From an uncultured Clostridia bacterium (GTDB lineage: Bacteria > Bacillota > Clostridia > Oscillospirales > Acutalibacteraceae), in contig CALEII010000063.1 in the NCBI GenBank assembly GCA_937876205.1, positions 1-32,956 of the forward strand: a stretch of DNA of 32,956 nucleotides. Direction: 5' to 3'. Position numbers and translations under genes: made by a program. How positions within the stretch are numbered: the stretch's first letter is position 1; each line of letters opens with the position of its first letter. Shown one piece after another: positions 31,494 to 32,956 of the stretch. The notes under the pieces are model-generated. The model saw only the letters and a program-made list of their open reading frames with translations. It was not told the origin of the DNA and did not search any database.

Positions 31494-32956
31494 CTACCTC
31501 CCGTCATAATCTTTTTCTTTGTTCCTTTGCCTTTCGGGGAAGTACCATTCACGGATAAGTTGTTTTTCCGTTTCGAGCTTCTCCTCAAGTGCGGGACTGT
31601 CTTTTATAATTCTTTTGGCAAGCTTCAGCTTTTCACGAAGCTCACCGATTTCAGCCGTTAAAAAATCCCGACGGGCAACAAGGTTTTCCTTGTCCGTCGG
31701 GTCTTTGCATCTTCTTATCTGATTGTAAATTCTGCCTCGCTGACTTTTCAGCTCCTCAATACGAAGCTCTGTCTTTGAAATAAACTTATCAACCTCTGCA
31801 AAATCATAAAGCTTTTCATTTATTGCAAGGTCAATCTGGTCCTGCATAAATTCTATTCTCGGCGATGAATATTTCATCTTTGGTGTAAACGGATGCGGGT
31901 TACAGTTATTCTTCTCGGCTATTGCTCCTGCAAAAAGTAGAGCAAGAAACAAAAGTGAAATAACAGGTGCACCAATTACGGCACCGCCCACAATCAGTTT
32001 TGTAAAATCTGAAACCATTCTGTTAAAGGTTTCAGGATGTCTGTAACACTCTCTCGATTCTTTGAATTCATAACCTTTGTAATTAAAAACGAATATTTGG
32101 TTTTGCAGAAAACTATTAGCGTACAGATAATTTCTGAAATTGTTGTTTGCAGTAAATTTATCCTGAGAGTAAATCCGTTCTCTGATTTTTTCGTAGGTGT
32201 AAATTTCACCGAGGGTTGTGAGCTTCACTGCGTGCTCATCATTACGATAAGCTATCTTTCCGTTATCAAACCAATAACCCTTCTGAGTCATAATTCTGAA
32301 AAACTGTTTTTCGTTTGCACTTCTCACTACTGCATAATCAATATCGTCACGCATATAATCGTATTTTGTTTTGATACCTTTCTGTATTGCCTTATAAATG
32401 TTATAAGGTATGCGTTTACCTTTCGGCTTTTCAATAACAGATAAACCGTGTTCAAGACAAACCTCATCACTTGTCTTTCTGAAAAGCTGATACATAGCTT
32501 TGTTTTCATTCATCTTTCTTCCGTCGGTCATAGAAACAGAATTAATGACTATATGACAGTGAACACAATTAGCATTAAGATGAGTTGCAACAATCATTTC
32601 ATAATCCTTGCCCCACATTTTATTTGCAACTTCCATTGCAACCTGCTGTGCTTCTTCGGGTGAAACTTCACCGGGCTTGAAAGAAATATACGCGTGATAA
32701 GCAACCACACCGTCGGTCTTTCCGTAAATCTCTTTGGTATCAATCATCTGTCTTGCAGCAATGTCAGGATCACAATTGATTCCCTCAACGAGAAGCTTCT
32801 TCTCATTTTCGAGATTTGTTTTTTCACCATCGGCTGCATAGTGAAGCGCATCAATCAGGTCTGAATATTTCGAAAGGTCTGTTTTATTTTTGTTTGAAGC
32901 ATAATCAACAACCTGAGAAAGATTATTTCTGACTGCCCAAATTCTTGTTACAGCCA
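31494..32956 (-). CDS. MobA/MobP-type relaxase (start codon begins one base beyond window)
   Basis: The frame runs to the window edge and begins (M)AVTRIWAVRNNLSQVVDYA, the canonical relaxase start. The A of its ATG is at position 32957, so the protein has about 487 residues. Catalytic tyrosine Y19 is in VDYA. The metal-binding histidines are in ATHLNANCVHCHIVINS (H126, H133, H135). Relaxases nick oriT and lead the transferred strand. A hydrophobic stretch (about 321-348, LIVGGAVIGAPVISLLFLAL and on) would cross a membrane, which is unusual. A charged coiled coil (about 375-475) ends the protein. The next small gene starts 6 bases after its stop. Confidence 0.92.
   Translation of the reverse strand, partial: AVTRIWAVRNNLSQVVDYASNKNKTDLSKYSDLIDALHYAADGEKTNLENEKKLLVEGINCDPDIAARQMIDTKEIYGKTDGVVAYHAYISFKPGEVSPEEAQQVAMEVANKMWGKDYEMIVATHLNANCVHCHIVINSVSMTDGRKMNENKAMYQLFRKTSDEVCLEHGLSVIEKPKGKRIPYNIYKAIQKGIKTKYDYMRDDIDYAVVRSANEKQFFRIMTQKGYWFDNGKIAYRNDEHAVKLTTLGEIYTYEKIRERIYSQDKFTANNNFRNYLYANSFLQNQIFVFNYKGYEFKESRECYRHPETFNRMVSDFTKLIVGGAVIGAPVISLLFLALLFAGAIAEKNNCNPHPFTPKMKYSSPRIEFMQDQIDLAINEKLYDFAEVDKFISKTELRIEELKSQRGRIYNQIRRCKDPTDKENLVARRDFLTAEIGELREKLKLAKRIIKDSPALEEKLETEKQLIREWYFPERQRNKEKDYDGR

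Larger units (their letters stand above)
27088..32956. mobile_element. One end of an integrative mobilizable element, right end outside window
   Basis: From the point where spoVAD homology is lost the region carries, all on the minus strand, an AAA_14 ATPase, an XRE regulator, a large serine recombinase, two small accessory genes and a MobA-type relaxase. No complete conjugation machinery is seen, so it is called mobilizable, though more genes may lie to the right. The left edge near 27087 is inferred from the spoVAD break; no attachment-site repeat can be checked because the other end is outside the window. Confidence 0.65.

Overview
The window looks like chromosome of a low-to-moderate GC, Gram-positive gut-type anaerobe, probably a Ruminococcus/Oscillospiraceae relative. 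The reasons are strong Firmicute-style ribosome binding sites, a MecA-type ClpC adaptor, an Rnf-like membrane subunit, a type I dockerin, a spoVAD remnant, and mobilization genes typical of gut Firmicutes. The taxon is an inference; no rRNA or tRNA gene was seen.

Layout. (1) 1-4.85 kb: 5' part of an RnfD-like gene (-), a MecA-family adaptor (+), a secreted neutral-ceramidase-like protein (-) and a GT87-like polytopic membrane protein (-). (2) 4.95-14.8 kb: one long + strand operon between a good promoter and a good terminator. It holds a YfhO-family membrane protein, rfbF, rfbG and rfbH (CDP-glucose to a CDP-3,6-dideoxy-4-keto sugar), a ThDP enzyme of the acetolactate-synthase fold, an SDR reductase/epimerase and a CsbB/GtrB-like GT2. 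The best reading is synthesis of a branched, yersiniose-like CDP sugar and its lipid-linked transfer onto a cell-surface polymer. (3) 14.8-22.2 kb: a 1394-residue secreted protein joining a solute-binding domain, BspA-type leucine-rich repeats, InlB-like repeats and a C-terminal dockerin, followed by an MBOAT/SGNH pair for O-acylation of an extracellular polymer. (4) 22.2-25.3 kb: a palindromic MITE-like repeat, a PfkB sugar kinase (-), a Gfo/Idh/MocA oxidoreductase (-) and a small alarmone synthetase (-). (5) 25.4-26.6 kb: an AT-rich decayed toxin/immunity island of three lesioned genes behind a perfect consensus promoter. (6) 26.7-27.1 kb: the C-terminal third of spoVAD, cut off abruptly. 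(7) 27.1-32.96 kb: one end of an integrative mobilizable element, with an AAA_14/DUF4143 ATPase, an XRE regulator, a large serine recombinase, two small accessory genes (one frameshifted) and a MobA-type relaxase whose start codon begins one base beyond the window.

The two most interesting systems are the candidate branched-dideoxysugar surface glycosylation operon and the apparent interruption of spoVAD by a serine-recombinase element, a layout that resembles skin-type sporulation elements. The solute-binding/LRR/dockerin fusion protein is the third.
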